Of a DNA stretch of 64,000 nt, positions 9,630 to 18,730 are shown one piece after another (the stretch's first letter is position 1; each line of letters opens with the position of its first letter). The position numbers and the translations under genes were made by a program. Source of the stretch: Treponema denticola (GTDB lineage: Bacteria; Spirochaetota; Spirochaetia; Treponematales; Treponemataceae); NCBI RefSeq assembly GCF_024181405.1, contig NZ_CP051302.1, positions 186,001 through 250,000 on the forward strand. The letters are read 5' to 3'. The notes below the pieces were generated by a model that saw nothing but the letters and a program-made list of their open reading frames with translations, did no database searches and was not told the origin of the DNA.

Positions 9630-9902
9630 GTGGAAACAACAGAAAATACAAAAAAAATCGGGAAGCGCGAGTTTGTCGGAATCGTAACAAGCGACAAGAT
9701 GAATAAAACCATCGTCGTTGAAGTCCGAACCAAAAAGCTTCATAAGCTTTACAAAAAATACGTATCGAGCAGTAAAAAATACAAGGCTCACGATGAAGAG
9801 AATACGGCTCACATCGGCGATACCGTAAGAATTGTAGAGCATAAGCCCATCAGTAAGGATAAGGCTTGGATGCTTACTGAAGTTATTGAGCGGGCTAAGT
9901 AA
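9630..9902 (+). CDS. rpsQ: 30S ribosomal protein S17
   Basis: 90 residues from a GTG start preceded by AGGAG. The OB-fold core is clear: KREFVGIVTSDKMNKTIVVEV, HKLYKKYVSSSKKYKAHDE, and GDTVRIVEHKPISKDK. It is a primary 16S rRNA binder in the 30S body. Confidence 0.97.
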   Translation: METTENTKKIGKREFVGIVTSDKMNKTIVVEVRTKKLHKLYKKYVSSSKKYKAHDEENTAHIGDTVRIVEHKPISKDKAWMLTEVIERAK

Positions 9903-9920
9903 GGCAAGGAGTTAAGGTAA

Positions 9921-10289
9921 ATGATACAGGTTGAAACAAGATTAAACGTTGCCGATAACTCAGGCGCTAAACTCGTCGAATGTATTAAGGTTATCGGCGG
10001 ATCAAAACGCAGATACGCAGGTATTGGGGATATAATCGTTGTGGCAGTAAAAGAAGCCTTGCCCACATCGGTTATTAAAAAAGGTACGGTAGAAAAAGCC
10101 GTTATTGTGCGTGTTTCAAAAGAATACCGCCGTCCCGACGGAACTTATATTCGCTTTGACGATAACGCTTGCGTAATTGTTGACGATAATAAAAACCCTA
10201 AGGGAAAACGTATTTTCGGCCCTGTAGCCAGAGAGCTTCGTGATCACGATTTCATGAAGATAGTTTCTCTTGCTCCGGAAGTTCTTTAA
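9921..10289 (+). CDS. rplN: 50S ribosomal protein L14
   Basis: 122 residues beginning [17 protein letters not shown], with the L14 motif ([20 protein letters not shown]) and the C-terminal [26 protein letters not shown]. It bridges to the 30S and binds the silencing factor RsfS in other bacteria. Confidence 0.98.
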   Translation: MIQVETRLNVADNSGAKLVECIKVIGGSKRRYAGIGDIIVVAVKEALPTSVIKKGTVEKAVIVRVSKEYRRPDGTYIRFDDNACVIVDDNKNPKGKRIFGPVARELRDHDFMKIVSLAPEVL

Positions 10290-10298
10290 GGAGAGTTT

Positions 10299-10613
10299 AT
10301 GGCAGGAAAGATGAAGATTCGCCGCAATGATAGTGTTGAAATTATTGCAGGCAAGGAAAGGGGCAAGCGGGGCGAAGTCGTAAAGGTCTTGCAGGAGGAT
10401 AACAAGGTTATCGTCGGCGGGCTTAATATGATAAAAAAAGCCATGCGCAAAAGAAGCCAGCAGGATCAGGGCGGAATTGTAGAAATTGAAGCTCCGATAT
10501 CTGCATCCAATGTTATGGTTATATGCAAAAAATGCGGAAAAACCCGTATTGCATACGAAATAAAGGACGGCAAAAAAATAAGAATTTGCCGTAAGTGTGG
10601 AGAAGCGTTATAA
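10299..10613 (+). CDS. rplX: 50S ribosomal protein L24
   Basis: 104 residues with an N-terminal KOW motif ([19 protein letters not shown]). The C-terminus has two CxxC pairs (CKKCGKTR and CRKCGEAL), consistent with a zinc-binding tail. Its stop overlaps the rplE start (TAATG). It initiates 50S assembly. Confidence 0.97.
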
Positions 10614-11164
10614 TGAGTAATTACGTACCTCGGCTTAAGAAAGTCTATACAGAACAAATCATGCCCGAGCTTAAAAAGGAATTTAACTACAGTTCCGTTA
10701 TGCAAATTCCTCGGCTTAAAAAAGTCGTAGTAAGCATGGGCGTTGGTGTAGCTCTCACGAATAGGAAACTACTTGATGCTGCAGTAACTGACCTTGAAAC
10801 AATCACCGGTCAAAAAGCTGTGAAAACAAAGGCAAGAAAGAGTATAGCAAACTTTAAACTTCGTGAGGGAAATGAGATTGGGGCAATGGTAACTTTGCGC
10901 GGTGCTAGAATGTATGAATTCCTAGACCGCTTTATCAATGTTGCTTTGCCGCGTGTTAAGGATTTCCGCGGAGTTAACCCGAACGGTTTTGACGGTCGCG
11001 GAAACTATTCAGTGGGTATTACCGAGCAGATCATTTTCCCCGAAATCGACTTCGATAAAATCGAACGCATTTCAGGATTGAATGTGAACGTAGTAACTTC
11101 TGCCGAGACTGATCAAGAGGCAAGATCGCTTCTTGCAAAGTTTGGTATGCCCTTTAGGAAGTAA
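10613..11164 (+). CDS. rplE: 50S ribosomal protein L5
   Basis: 183 residues from the ATG at 10613, which overlaps the rplX stop by one base; an earlier in-frame GTG (10595) lies inside rplX and is not needed. L5 blocks are present: [33 protein letters not shown], and [20 protein letters not shown]. It binds 5S rRNA in the central protuberance. Confidence 0.97.
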
Positions 11165-11175
11165 GAGAGGATTTC

Positions 11176-11361
11176 ATGGCTACAGTTGCAAAAATTAATC
11201 AAGCTAACAGAAAAGCGAAGTATCCGACACGGCAGTATAACAGATGCAAGGTTTGCGGACGCCCCAGAGGTTATCTGCGAAAGTTCAAAATGTGCCGTGT
11301 TTGTTTTAGAAAATTGGCAAGCGAAGGGCAAATCCCCGGCGTTACAAAGTCAAGTTGGTAG
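11176..11361 (+). CDS. rpsN: 30S ribosomal protein S14, zinc-binding type
   Basis: 61 residues. This is the short 'type Z' S14, with four zinc ligands in [20 protein letters not shown]. The zinc-independent long form is about 100 residues. It sits in the 30S head; the short form implies zinc dependence for this ribosome. Confidence 0.97.
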
Positions 11362-11372
11362 GAGGAACGATA

Positions 11373-11771
11373 ATGAGTGTTTCAGATCCAATAGCAGATA
11401 TGCTTACTAAAATTAGAAATGCTGCTTCAGCCGGTCACGAATCGGTTGATGTTCCTTCTTCAAAGATGAAGTGGGAAATTATCAGTATTCTTAAATCGGA
11501 AGGGTATATTAAAAACTTTAAAAAAATGACCCAGGAAGGTGCCGGCAATATCCGCGTATTCTTAAAATATGATGATAAAGAATCTTCGGTTATTCACGGA
11601 ATCGAAAGAGTTTCCACACCCGGCCGCCGAGTATATTTAGGTTATAAGAGCTTACCGAGGGTTTTTAACGGCTACGGTACTCTTATTGTATCGACTTCAA
11701 AGGGTATCATTACCGGAAAAGCAGCCGGCGAAAGCCAAGTAGGCGGCGAGCTTATTTGCAAGGTTTGGTAG
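11373..11771 (+). CDS. rpsH: 30S ribosomal protein S8
   Basis: 132 residues from the ATG at 11373, preceded by GGAGG; an upstream in-frame GTG overlaps rpsN and is rejected. It begins [17 protein letters not shown] and ends with the S8 C-terminal block ([17 protein letters not shown]...GGELICKVW). S8 is the translational repressor of the spc genes in E. coli. Confidence 0.97.
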
Positions 11772-11781
11772 GAGGAGCAAT

Positions 11782-12321
11782 ATGTCAAGAGTTGGAAAAA
11801 TGCCTGTTGCTATTCCTGCAGGTGTAAAAGTGAACGTTGCAAACGGTATCTTTACCGTTGAAGGCCCCAAGGGAAAACTTTCACAAGATTATCACACTGA
11901 AGCTGTTGATTTTAAGATTGAAGGCGATCATGTTCTTGTAACAAGAAAAGATGATGAACTTCAGACAAGGGCTTATCACGGTTTATACCGAAGCCTTCTT
12001 AACAACATGGTAACCGGTGTAAGCACAGGCTTTACAAAGACCTTGGTAATCAATGGTGTAGGTTACAGAGCCGAAGTTCAAGGCAAACTCCTTGTAATGG
12101 CTTTGGGTTATTCAAACGACTTTTCCGTTATTATTCCCGAAGGAATTGAAGTAAAGGTTGACCAGCTGAAAGTTATTATTTCGGGAGCTTCAAAAGAAGC
12201 GGTCGGACAGTTTGCTTCACAGGTACGAAAGTTGAGAGGCCCTGAACCCTATAAGGGCAAGGGAATTCGTTACGAAGACGAAATCATCAAACGAAAAGTC
12301 GGTAAGTCCGGTGTAAAGTAA
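11782..12321 (+). CDS. rplF: 50S ribosomal protein L6
   Basis: 179 residues with two L6 repeats. It begins [17 protein letters not shown] and ends in the family signature [15 protein letters not shown]. It lies near the sarcin-ricin loop and contributes to the factor-binding site. Confidence 0.98.
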
Positions 12322-12331
12322 GGGTAGTATT

Positions 12332-12694
12332 ATGGACAAAAAACGTAATGATAAAGATAGAAAAAGATTTAAGCGAAAGATGCACATTCGAAAGTCTATT
12401 TTCGGTACTGCAGAACGTCCGCGCATGACCGTATTCCGAAGCAATAAGCGCATTTCGGTTCAGGTTATTGACGATGTAGAGGGCAAGACATTGGCTGCCG
12501 TTTCTACAATGGAAGAAGCTCTTCGATCGCTTAAGGTTAATGTTGAATCTGGGGCAAAGGTCGGTGAAGAAATCGGCAAGCGCCTCAAGGAAAAAAATAT
12601 TGACACTGTTGTTTTTGACAGGAACGGATATCTTTACCACGGTGTTGTAAAGGCCGTTGCCGACGGTGCAAGAAAAACAGGAATTAAGTTTTAG
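12332..12694 (+). CDS. rplR: 50S ribosomal protein L18
   Basis: 120 residues. A basic N-terminus precedes the L18 core ([48 protein letters not shown]). It binds 5S rRNA with L5. Gaps to its neighbours are about 10 nt. Confidence 0.97.
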   Translation: MDKKRNDKDRKRFKRKMHIRKSIFGTAERPRMTVFRSNKRISVQVIDDVEGKTLAAVSTMEEALRSLKVNVESGAKVGEEIGKRLKEKNIDTVVFDRNGYLYHGVVKAVADGARKTGIKF

Positions 12695-12702
12695 GAGAGG
12701 TT

Positions 12703-13224
12703 ATGAGTCATCAAAAAGAATCAAAACGGGATAACCAGCATACCGATAAAGAATATGTTGAAAAGCTTGTTAAATTGAACCGAACAGCTAAGGTTGTAAA
12801 GGGCGGACGCAGGTTCTCCTTTTCTGCTCTAACTGTTGTCGGCGATCAAAAAGGACGAGTAGGATACGGTTTCGGTAAGGCAAATGACGTAAGCGATGCT
12901 ATTCGAAAGAGTATCGAAAAGGCAAAAGCCAACATGGTAACCTTTCCGCTTAAAAACGGTACAATTCCTCATGAGGTTCAAGGCAAGTTCAAGGGTTCGT
13001 CGGTTCTTTTGCGCCCTGCTTGTTCCGGTACGGGAATTATCGCAGGCGGCACAATCCGTGCTATTATGGAAGCTGCCGGTGCAACCGACTTGCTTTCAAA
13101 GTCATTGGGATCAAGCTCCGCAGTAAACGTAGTTAAGGCAACCTTTGATGCCGCAAGTCTTTTGATGGACGGCAAAAAAATTGCTAAGAGCCGCGGAAAA
13201 ACCCTTTTGGATGTATGGGGGTAA
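12703..13224 (+). CDS. rpsE: 30S ribosomal protein S5
   Basis: 173 residues with the double-stranded-RNA-binding-like N-terminal domain ([31 protein letters not shown]) and the C-terminal fold ([21 protein letters not shown]). The spectinomycin-site loop lies in the first block. It is part of the mRNA entry site and influences accuracy. Confidence 0.98.
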   Translation: MSHQKESKRDNQHTDKEYVEKLVKLNRTAKVVKGGRRFSFSALTVVGDQKGRVGYGFGKANDVSDAIRKSIEKAKANMVTFPLKNGTIPHEVQGKFKGSSVLLRPACSGTGIIAGGTIRAIMEAAGATDLLSKSLGSSSAVNVVKATFDAASLLMDGKKIAKSRGKTLLDVWG

Positions 13225-13228
13225 GTAA

Positions 13229-13414
13229 ATGGCAAAGAGAATTAGTGTAAAATTAGTAAAAAGTACAATCGGTCAAAAGCAGCCGGTTTGTTCGACTATC
13301 CGCTCTTTGGGATTAAAAAAGCTTAATTCCACAGTTGAGCATGATGCAAATCCTGCCGTATTAGGTATGGTAAAACGCGTTGCTCACTTGGTTGAAGTTA
13401 AGGAGTTAAACTAA
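13229..13414 (+). CDS. rpmD: 50S ribosomal protein L30
   Basis: 61 residues beginning MAKRISVKLVKSTIG, with the L30 signature QKQPVCSTIRSLGLKKLNS. It overlaps rplO by one base. Confidence 0.96.
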   Translation: MAKRISVKLVKSTIGQKQPVCSTIRSLGLKKLNSTVEHDANPAVLGMVKRVAHLVEVKELN

Positions 13415-13866
13415 TGTCCGAATTTAATTTAACTGTTCCTGCAGGAGCAACTCATAAAAAGAAGATTGTAGGACGCGGTTCTTCTTCCGGTTGGGGAAAA
13501 ACTTCCGGAAAGGGACATAAGGGTCAGCAAGCCCGTTCAGGCGGCAAGGTTTATGCCGGCTTTGAAGGCGGTCAGATGCCCTTGTATCGCCGTGTTGCAA
13601 AAAAAGGATTTTCAAACTATCCTTTTAAAAAGGAATTCTATGTTGTAAACCTTGCCATGCTCGAAACAAAGTACAGCGACGGCGAGACCGTCAACAAAGA
13701 ATCCTTAATGCAAAAAGGTCTTCTCCGAAAAGGTTCTCTTTATGTTAAAGTTTTGGGAACGGGAGATATAACAAAAAAATTGACGGTTGATGTCGATAGA
13801 ATTTCGGCATCGGCTAAGGAAAAAATAGAAAAGGCAGGCGGAACAATAGTTCAGTCTGAAGCATAA
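13414..13866 (+). CDS. rplO: 50S ribosomal protein L15
   Basis: 150 residues. The glycine- and lysine-rich N-terminal extension (GRGSSSGWGKTSGKGHKGQ) that threads into 23S rRNA is intact, as is FEGGQMPLYRRVAKKGF. It shares the ATG/TAA junction with rpmD. Confidence 0.97.
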   Translation: MSEFNLTVPAGATHKKKIVGRGSSSGWGKTSGKGHKGQQARSGGKVYAGFEGGQMPLYRRVAKKGFSNYPFKKEFYVVNLAMLETKYSDGETVNKESLMQKGLLRKGSLYVKVLGTGDITKKLTVDVDRISASAKEKIEKAGGTIVQSEA

Positions 13867-13879
13867 AAGGCGGTAAAAA

Positions 13880-15196
13880 ATGGCTAATAATGTATTTGCA
13901 AATATGTTCAAAATAAAGGATTTACGAAGCCGTATTTTCTTTACGATCATAGTTTTAGCAGTTTTCCGCTTAGGGTCGGTACTCACCATCCCCGGTATCG
14001 ATCCTGGGGCTCTTACGATGTATTTCCGACAAGGCCAGGGAAATGCTTTTGCAGATCACATGGACTTCTTTGTCGGAGGAGCGTTTTCGAACTTTTCGGT
14101 ATTTATGCTCGGTGTAATGCCCTATATTTCGACTCAGATATTGATGCAGCTTGCCATGATTATTTTCCCGCGCCTTAAAAAAATAGCGGAAGAAGACGGA
14201 GGACGCAAAAAGATTCAGGTTTGGACAAGAATAGTTACCGTCTTTGTTGCCCTTCTTCAATCTTCCGCTGTAGGTACATGGGCCAGAGCAATACCCGGTG
14301 CTGTTGTAATTTCAAGTCCTGTTTTGCACTTGTTTATTACAATGGTTACGGTAACGACAGGTACTATGATTACCGTTTGGATGGGTGAACAGATAACTTC
14401 AAGAGGTATCGGAAACGGTATTTCAATGTTGATTTTTGCAGGTATCGTTGCCCGTCTTCCTCAGGCTGTTTGGGAATTGATCAAGCTTGTAAGCAATAAC
14501 GAATTAAACCTTGTTTTTGTAATTATTGCTTTTGCGATGTTTGTAGGAATTATAGCCTTGGTTGTTTACGAACAACAAGGCCAGCGCAAAATACCGGTTC
14601 ATTATGCAAAGCGCGTTATCGGCCGAAAAATGTATGGCGGACAGAATACCTATATTCCGTTTAAGATTAACCCCTCGGGTGTTATTCCCATCATTTTTGC
14701 TTCATCGTTTTTAACCTTTCCCCTCATGCTTTCGCAGATGTGGGGCTCGAATGTTTCTTGGTTGGCTTCAGTTGCAAGATTTTTGCGCTCGGACGGCTGG
14801 GGGTATAACGTTCTGTATGTTGTTTTGATTATTTTCTTTGCTTACTTTTACACACAGGTTGCACTTAATCCAACGGAAATAGCAAAACAAATAAGGGAAA
14901 ACGGCGGATCGATTCCGGGAATTAGAACCGACAAAACTGAAGAATATTTACAGAAAATTTTAAACAGATTGATATTGCCCGGTTCGCTTTATTTGGCTGC
15001 GATTGCAGTACTTCCTACTGTAATTCAATGGGCATTTAGTTTCCCCAGAAATATTTCTATGTTGATGGGAGGAACTTCATTGCTTATTTTGGTTGGTGTT
15101 GACTTGGATACAATGAGCCAGGTTGAAGCTTTGCTTAAAATGCACCATCATGACGGCTTGCTTAAAAAAGGCAAGATAAGATCAAGGAACCTATAG
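13880..15196 (+). CDS. secY: Preprotein translocase subunit SecY
   Basis: 438 residues with ten predicted transmembrane helices. It forms the protein-conducting channel of the inner membrane. SecY family stretches are visible: PYISTQILMQL in TM2, TSRGIGNGISMLIFAGI, and INPSGVIPIIFASS with YTQVALNPTEIAKQI further on. As in most bacteria it follows L15, which couples ribosome and translocon production. Confidence 0.98.
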   Translation: MANNVFANMFKIKDLRSRIFFTIIVLAVFRLGSVLTIPGIDPGALTMYFRQGQGNAFADHMDFFVGGAFSNFSVFMLGVMPYISTQILMQLAMIIFPRLKKIAEEDGGRKKIQVWTRIVTVFVALLQSSAVGTWARAIPGAVVISSPVLHLFITMVTVTTGTMITVWMGEQITSRGIGNGISMLIFAGIVARLPQAVWELIKLVSNNELNLVFVIIAFAMFVGIIALVVYEQQGQRKIPVHYAKRVIGRKMYGGQNTYIPFKINPSGVIPIIFASSFLTFPLMLSQMWGSNVSWLASVARFLRSDGWGYNVLYVVLIIFFAYFYTQVALNPTEIAKQIRENGGSIPGIRTDKTEEYLQKILNRLILPGSLYLAAIAVLPTVIQWAFSFPRNISMLMGGTSLLILVGVDLDTMSQVEALLKMHHHDGLLKKGKIRSRNL

Positions 15197-15206
15197 AATT
15201 TTTTTT

Positions 15207-15230
15207 AAGAATGATATAGAATACATTCTT
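15207..15230 (+). promoter_or_regulatory. Small hairpin ahead of rpmJ
   Basis: AAGAATG (15207-15213) pairs perfectly with CATTCTT (15224-15230) around a 10-nt loop, ending just before the rpmJ ribosome-binding site GAAGGAG. No T-run follows. Possibly a processing or modest translational element. Confidence 0.4.
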
Positions 15231-15243
15231 TGAAGGAGTGAAT

Positions 15244-15357
15244 ATGAAGGTTAGAACAAGTGTAAAACCTATTTGTGATAAATGTAAGGTTATTAAGCGC
15301 AACGGAATAGTACGGATAATCTGTACAAATCCTAAGCATAAACAAAGACAAGGTTAA
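15244..15357 (+). CDS. rpmJ: 50S ribosomal protein L36, zinc-binding type
   Basis: 37 codons from ATG 15244 to TAA 15355-15357, too short for usual ORF cut-offs. It begins [19 protein letters not shown], with the C+ zinc ligands Cys11, Cys14, Cys27 and His32. The AAGGAG ribosome-binding site is at 15232-15237. This is the zinc-dependent paralog type. No infA lies beside it, unlike in many bacteria. Confidence 0.96.
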   Translation: MKVRTSVKPICDKCKVIKRNGIVRIICTNPKHKQRQG

Positions 15358-15373
15358 CGGAGGACACTGGATA

Positions 15374-15739
15374 ATGGCTCGTATTGCGGGAGTTGACCTC
15401 CCTAACAAACATGTTAATGTTTCATTAACATACATTTATGGAATTTCGACTTCATCGGCAAACAAAATTTGTGAAGCTACAAAGGTTGATCCGATGAAAA
15501 AAATGAATGATTTGGATGAAGCCGAGTTAGCTGCAATCCGTGAAGTGATTGACAGAGAATACAAGGTAGAAGGCCGCCTTCGAACCGAAGTGGCTTTAAA
15601 TATCAAGCGTCTTCAGGATATCGGATGCTACCGCGGTCAAAGACACAGAAAGGGTCTCCCGGTACGCGGACAGAGAACTAGGACAAATGCCAGAACACGC
15701 AAGGGTAAGAAGAAGACCGTTGCCGGTAAGAAGAAATAA
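15374..15739 (+). CDS. rpsM: 30S ribosomal protein S13
   Basis: 121 residues beginning [24 protein letters not shown]. It contains the helix-two-turn-helix region and the signature [24 protein letters not shown]. The basic tail contacts the P-site tRNA. Confidence 0.98.
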   Translation: MARIAGVDLPNKHVNVSLTYIYGISTSSANKICEATKVDPMKKMNDLDEAELAAIREVIDREYKVEGRLRTEVALNIKRLQDIGCYRGQRHRKGLPVRGQRTRTNARTRKGKKKTVAGKKK

Positions 15740-15762
15740 TCGTGGTTGGAGGTAATTAAAAC

Positions 15763-16143
15763 ATGGCTACTGTAAAGAAAAGAAAAGAAAAGAAAAGCAT
15801 ATATGAAGGCAATGTTTATATTCAAGCAACCTTTAATAACACAATTATTACGATAACCGACTTAAAGGGAAATGTTCTTTCATGGGCATCTTCAGGCGGC
15901 TTAGGCTTTGCCGGTGCCAAAAAATCGACACCCTTTGCGGCTCAAACCGTTGCGGAAACAGCTGTACAAAAGTGCCAGCCCTACGGCTTGCATGAAGTTC
16001 ATGTTTTTGTAAAAGGTCCCGGAGTCGGCCGTGAATCGGCTATCAGAACGCTTGGAACAATGGGATTAAAGGTTCGCTCAATCAGCGATGTAACTCCCAT
16101 TCCGCACAACGGCTGCCGTCCCAAGAAGACGCGCCGAATATAA
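15763..16143 (+). CDS. rpsK: 30S ribosomal protein S11
   Basis: 126 residues with the S11 blocks [41 protein letters not shown], and the C-terminal signature [19 protein letters not shown]. It lies in the mRNA exit (Shine-Dalgarno) cleft. rpsD, which follows it in E. coli, is absent here. Confidence 0.98.
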
Positions 16144-16153
16144 GGAGACGTGA

Positions 16154-17209
16154 ATGGCCCGTAAAAATCTTTTAAAAGGATTTAAGAAGCCGAAAGGCTT
16201 GGAATTTGCTCAGCAAGAATCAACCGAAAGCTATGGTAAGTTTACGGCATCCCCTTTTGAGACCGGTTTTGGAACAACAATCGGAAATTGTTTGAGGAGA
16301 ATTTTATTGTCCTCAATTCAAGGTTATGCCATATCGGCAGTGCTTATAACATCGCATGATGCCGACGGTGTACCCCACACAATTTCAAGTGAGTTTGAAA
16401 ATATTCCGAACGTCTCCGAAGATACGCTGGAAATTTTGAATAAACTAAAGCAGATCCGCCTCCGTTTATCGGATGAGTCGGAACAAGGTGACTTTCATTT
16501 TGAATTTAAGGGGCCTGCGTCGATAACCAGCAAAGATTTTGCCGTTGAAGGACAGCTTGAAATTTTAGGCGAACCTTTTCATGTTATGGAACTTATGAAG
16601 GGTGCTAATGTTTCGTTTGATGTTCAAGTAGATTTCGGTCGAGGTTATGTACCGGCAGAAGTTAATGAAAAATACATTGAAATTGTCGGAACTATTCCGA
16701 TGGACGCAATCTACGGTCCTGTTTTAAAAGTAAGCTATGCTATTGAACCTTGCAGAGTAGGACAAAGAAACGATTACGATAAGCTCATTCTTGAAATTTG
16801 GACTGACAGTACGGTCAGACCTGAAGATGTTTTGGGCGAAGCTGCAAAAATTGCAAAAGATCATTTTTCCATCTTTATTAATTTTAATGAAAATGATTAT
16901 CTCGGTGAAGATGAAGATGATAATGAAGAAGCGGTAATTAAACAGCTTTTAGCAACTTCGATTAATACTCTCGATTTTTCCGTTCGGGCTAAAAACTGCT
17001 TGGACTCGGCCGGTATTAAAACTCTCGGCGAACTGGCTCAGAAGTCGGAAGATGAGATCGAAAGTATGCGCAATGTCGGCAGAATGACTTTAAATGAAAT
17101 TCATGCTAAATTGGCGGAATACAATTTGCGCTTGGGTATGACTGATTACAGTCATCTAAAAAATACGATAAAAGTATCAAGACAGAAGGAAGAAACAGAT
17201 GAAGCATAA
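16154..17209 (+). CDS. rpoA: DNA-directed RNA polymerase subunit alpha
   Basis: 351 residues. The N-terminal dimerisation domain is recognisable by [20 protein letters not shown]. An acidic linker (around residue 255) leads to the alpha-CTD with its helix-hairpin-helix ([32 protein letters not shown]). It scaffolds polymerase assembly and contacts UP elements and activators. Its last 11 nt overlap rplQ. Confidence 0.98.
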   Translation: MARKNLLKGFKKPKGLEFAQQESTESYGKFTASPFETGFGTTIGNCLRRILLSSIQGYAISAVLITSHDADGVPHTISSEFENIPNVSEDTLEILNKLKQIRLRLSDESEQGDFHFEFKGPASITSKDFAVEGQLEILGEPFHVMELMKGANVSFDVQVDFGRGYVPAEVNEKYIEIVGTIPMDAIYGPVLKVSYAIEPCRVGQRNDYDKLILEIWTDSTVRPEDVLGEAAKIAKDHFSIFINFNENDYLGEDEDDNEEAVIKQLLATSINTLDFSVRAKNCLDSAGIKTLGELAQKSEDEIESMRNVGRMTLNEIHAKLAEYNLRLGMTDYSHLKNTIKVSRQKEETDEA

Positions 17210-17738
17210 GAACGGCTTTAATCCGCTTTCGCGTACAACTGCACATCGCCGTGCTTTGCACCGAAATATGGTTACATCGCTATTTAAGTACGAGCGGATT
17301 ACGACAACAAAACAAAAAGCGATGGAAGTACGCCGAACTGCGGAAAAATTGATTACACGCTCAAAGGTTGATACATTCAACAACAGGCGTCATGCTGCAA
17401 AGTATATCTGGGATGATGATATTGTAAAAAAACTATTCAGCGATATCGGTCCTAGAATGAAAGACAGAAACGGCGGTTACACCCGTATCTTAAAAATCGG
17501 CTTCCGTGAAGGCGATGCAGCTGATGTTGCTATCTTGGAACTTGTAGACTATGACTTTGAAAAAAAGGAAAAGGATACAAAGAAAAAAGATGATTCAAAA
17601 AAATCCGATGACAAAAAGACTTCCAAGAAAGAAGCAGGTTTTAAATCGTCAAAGGGTGAATCAGAACACAAAAAAAATACCGATCAGGTAGTAGATAGTT
17701 CATCAAATCGGAGGTACAACCGTGTCAAAGGCTCATAG
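17199..17738 (+). CDS. rplQ: 50S ribosomal protein L17 with a long charged tail
   Basis: 179 residues, longer than the about 120-130 usual for L17. The canonical part ([21 protein letters not shown]; the EKLITRSK segment) ends near residue 118. A Lys/Asp/Ser-rich low-complexity tail of about 60 residues follows. Similar extensions occur in some bacteria; the tail's role is unknown. The 3' end overlaps the next gene by 17 nt. Confidence 0.96.
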   Translation: MKHKNGFNPLSRTTAHRRALHRNMVTSLFKYERITTTKQKAMEVRRTAEKLITRSKVDTFNNRRHAAKYIWDDDIVKKLFSDIGPRMKDRNGGYTRILKIGFREGDAADVAILELVDYDFEKKEKDTKKKDDSKKSDDKKTSKKEAGFKSSKGESEHKKNTDQVVDSSSNRRYNRVKGS

Positions 17739-17937
17739 AGGTAAGGGAATCCGCGCAGAGCAAAACCGCGGACGCGGGGTATGCCCCGTATGTAACAAAA
17801 CCGGAATCAAAGTTTTGTACGAACAAGAGATTAACGGTGCAAAAACAAAGATCTGCAAAATATGCAGAGCAAACATTAAGAATAAAAAGGCTGCAGAAGC
17901 CCCTGCAGAAAAACCCGCTGAAGCATCAGCCGAATAA
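17722..17937 (+). CDS. Small zinc-ribbon protein after rplQ
   Basis: 71 residues from a GTG that overlaps the end of rplQ; GGAGG lies upstream. It is basic at the N-terminus ([18 protein letters not shown]). CPVCNKTG and CKICRA form a four-cysteine zinc ribbon. The C-terminus is an Ala/Glu/Pro-rich tail. The position at the end of the ribosomal operon suggests a translation-linked or RNA-binding role, but I do not recognise a named family. It is the last gene before the operon terminator. Confidence 0.85.
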   Translation: MSKAHRGKGIRAEQNRGRGVCPVCNKTGIKVLYEQEINGAKTKICKICRANIKNKKAAEAPAEKPAEASAE

Positions 17938-17958
17938 ATTTTTAAGCCTTTTTTGCAC

Positions 17959-17987
17959 AACGCCCGCCTTGGATGCGGGCGTTTTTT
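17959..17987 (+). terminator. Intrinsic terminator of the ribosomal operon
   Basis: AACGCCCGC (17959-17967) and GCGGGCGTT (17975-17983) with a 7-nt loop, followed by T6. A strong GC-rich stem 22 nt after the last stop codon. Confidence 0.93.
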
Positions 17988-18210
17988 ATATCTCTATATT
18001 TTTTTCACGGAGATTAGTAATACATTCCTGCATATATTTTTCATCATGCTCCTTGTAAATAGGACTTGTCTTTTTGATTTTCTTTAGTTCGCCGTATGGA
18101 GGACTTTTTTTGCCCCGGCCGTTTCCTCGCAATGCACATTATTCTCTGTGCTGCTCTAATAGCTGTTGTGCGGGTAATCTGTTTATCAGGTTTTGATGCC
18201 ATAGTCTCAT
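17986..18210 (-). pseudogene. Decayed pyrimidine-dimer-glycosylase-like gene (TIGR02328-like)
   Basis: A single frame runs from ATG 18210 (ribosome-binding site GAGGAAAATTAAC) to TAA 17988-17986 but carries one internal TAA at codon 24. The first part reads MRLWHQNLINRLPAQQLLEQ followed by HRE-stop-CALRGNGRGKK. That matches from memory the hallmark of a small conserved family annotated as pyrimidine dimer DNA glycosylase (MRLWH..L...LPRQQLLGQHRECCALRGNGWGKKH). After it the product jumps to a C-terminal-like end (SPPYGELKKIKK, YKEHDEKYMQECITNLREKN). With 73 sense codons against about 120 in the family, a middle segment appears to be missing. So: internal stop plus internal deletion. Family assignment is from motif recognition only. 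Confidence 0.72.
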
Positions 18211-18211
18211 G

Positions 18212-18598
18212 TTAATTTTCCTCTTCCTTAAAAATATTTGAGTCTTCTAAATATTTATTAGGATATTTTTTTAGCAAGGTTAAAAGATAGATTAAAATTT
18301 CTTTTTTATTTATTTTTCCATATTTATATAGCTCAATCATATTTAAAAATTTTTCTTTTGCGTTTTTTTCTGCGCAATTTTTAAAATAGCCCCATATGTG
18401 CTGAAGGGAATTGATTACTTCTTTTGGGTTTTCTTCAAGTTTAATGGCTTGATCAATTAGGAGCTGCACTTCATCAGGGGCTATGTCTTCTTTTTTTAAA
18501 AGCTCTCTTATATCCTTATAAATTTTTTGAGACTTGCTTAAAACCAAATACTTGTTTTGCGCCCAGAGCTTTTGGCTGATTTTTTTATTATCATTCAT
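18212..18598 (-). CDS. DUF1722 (YbgA-like) domain protein
   Basis: 128 residues, all helical, with the DUF1722 pattern: W..NKYLVLSKSQKIYKDI near the start, LQHIWGYFKNCAEKNAKEKF in the middle and LLKKYPNKYLEDSNIF at the end. In E. coli this domain (YbgA) lies beside the photolyase gene. Here the stop is 1 nt from the start of the glycosylase-like pseudogene, so the pair once formed a UV-repair-associated unit. Molecular function is not established. The gene looks intact although its partner is broken. Confidence 0.78.
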   Translation of the reverse strand: MNDNKKISQKLWAQNKYLVLSKSQKIYKDIRELLKKEDIAPDEVQLLIDQAIKLEENPKEVINSLQHIWGYFKNCAEKNAKEKFLNMIELYKYGKINKKEILIYLLTLLKKYPNKYLEDSNIFKEEEN

Positions 18599-18730
18599 TA
18601 ATCTTATCTTTAAAGCTTAACTGTAGCATGGGATTCATTTTTTTTCAAGCATTTTTTCACAAAATTCCATATTTTTGTATATAGTTTCGCCGATTGACAA
18701 AGGCTTCTATAATAAATAAAATTAAGGCCG

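Noticed and set aside
18694..18714. Promoter for the PHP gene from TTGACA and TATAAT
   Set aside because: The boxes are only 9 bp apart, which is not functional spacing.
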